Assembly: GCA_003510765.1 (NCBI GenBank)
Contig: DOKV01000161.1
Span: 1-7,030, forward strand
Reading direction: 5' to 3'
DNA: 7,030 nucleotides
Origin: Clostridiaceae bacterium
Lineage (GTDB): Bacteria > Bacillota > Clostridia > Clostridiales > Clostridiaceae
Shown: positions 6,841 through 7,030 of the stretch, in pieces
How positions within the stretch are numbered: position 1 is the stretch's first letter
Layout of the letters: each line of letters opens with the position of its first letter
Notes under the pieces: model-generated
Databases searched by the model: none
What the model was told of the DNA's origin: nothing
The model's input: only the letters and a program-made list of their open reading frames with translations
Position numbers and translations under genes: made by a program

Positions 6841-7030
6841 ATAAGGTCATGGTTAGGTTTTCCTAATGTTTTCTTCGCTTAGAGGACTTTGAACCTATCA
6901 AGGAATAGAATCTTACCATGAAGAGGGGGGGAGCCGATGAATGAACCATGGAGCTAAACCATGAGATGTAAATGGATTTTCAAAGAGAAGCTATCCCTGA
7001 AGAGATTTTTTCTGTATAATTAGTTAGGAA
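6841..7030. other. Non-coding right end with a possible -10 element
   Basis: No gene could be recognised on either strand; all frames carry frequent stops. The region holds a small hairpin (TTAGG/CCTAA, 6853-6866), a run of seven G at 6925-6931 and a perfect TATAAT at 7015-7020 with no good -35 (TATCCC at 17-base spacing). It may be the leader or promoter zone of a gene beyond the right edge. I found no match to riboswitch core motifs that I know. Confidence 0.4.

Noticed and set aside
6841..7030. Riboswitch or T-box after the terminator
   Set aside because: I compared by eye with SAM, lysine, TPP, cyclic di-GMP and T-box core motifs and found no match; only small hairpins are visible.
1..7030. 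CRISPR arrays, insertion sequences, tRNA or rRNA genes
   Set aside because: No regularly spaced direct repeats, transposase-like frames, terminal inverted repeats or RNA gene signatures were seen.

Overview
The window looks like chromosomal DNA of a low-to-moderate GC Gram-positive bacterium, probably an anaerobic member of the Clostridia. The clues are strong AGGAGG-type ribosome binding sites, GTG/TTG as alternative starts, tightly packed coding, and Firmicutes-like Opp/Dpp and YtcJ-type proteins. The taxon is inferred from style only.

Layout: (1) Positions 1-1121, minus strand: the N-terminal 373 residues of a YtcJ-type amidohydrolase (Amidohydro_3), cut by the left edge. (2) Positions 1122-1325: a divergent intergenic region of about 204 bases holding both start regions. 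(3) Positions 1326-6783, plus strand: a four-gene operon for a peptide-type (Opp/Dpp family) ABC importer in the order permease C, ATPase F, permease B, ATPase D. The first three genes overlap, and 37 bases separate the third from the fourth. (4) Positions 6796-6840: a strong intrinsic terminator. (5) Positions 6841-7030: no recognisable gene, with a perfect TATAAT near the right edge.

The remarkable element is the first operon gene. It is a complete DppC/OppC-type permease (about residues 1-310) followed by a basic cytoplasmic linker, one extra transmembrane helix (about 347-359), and a domain of about 470 residues with the layout of a PA-containing M28 (aminopeptidase Y/Zn-peptidase) protein. 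Landmarks of the M28 fold are readable, but the metal-binding and catalytic positions that can be aligned are all substituted: the His of GAHYD is Ala619, the bridging-Asp segment has no Asp, the catalytic Glu-Glu is Gln666-Met667, and the terminal ligand His is Ala793. This points to an inactive peptidase domain, probably outside the membrane, built into the importer. No separate substrate-binding protein is encoded in the window, so the pseudo-peptidase could serve as a tethered substrate-capture or gating module; this is a hypothesis.

How the genes fit together: the two permease subunits form the channel, and the two ATPases (each with complete nucleotide-binding motifs and a C-terminal four-cysteine oligopeptide-transporter domain) energise it. 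The divergent amidohydrolase may process an imported amide or peptide-like compound, but that link rests on adjacency only.
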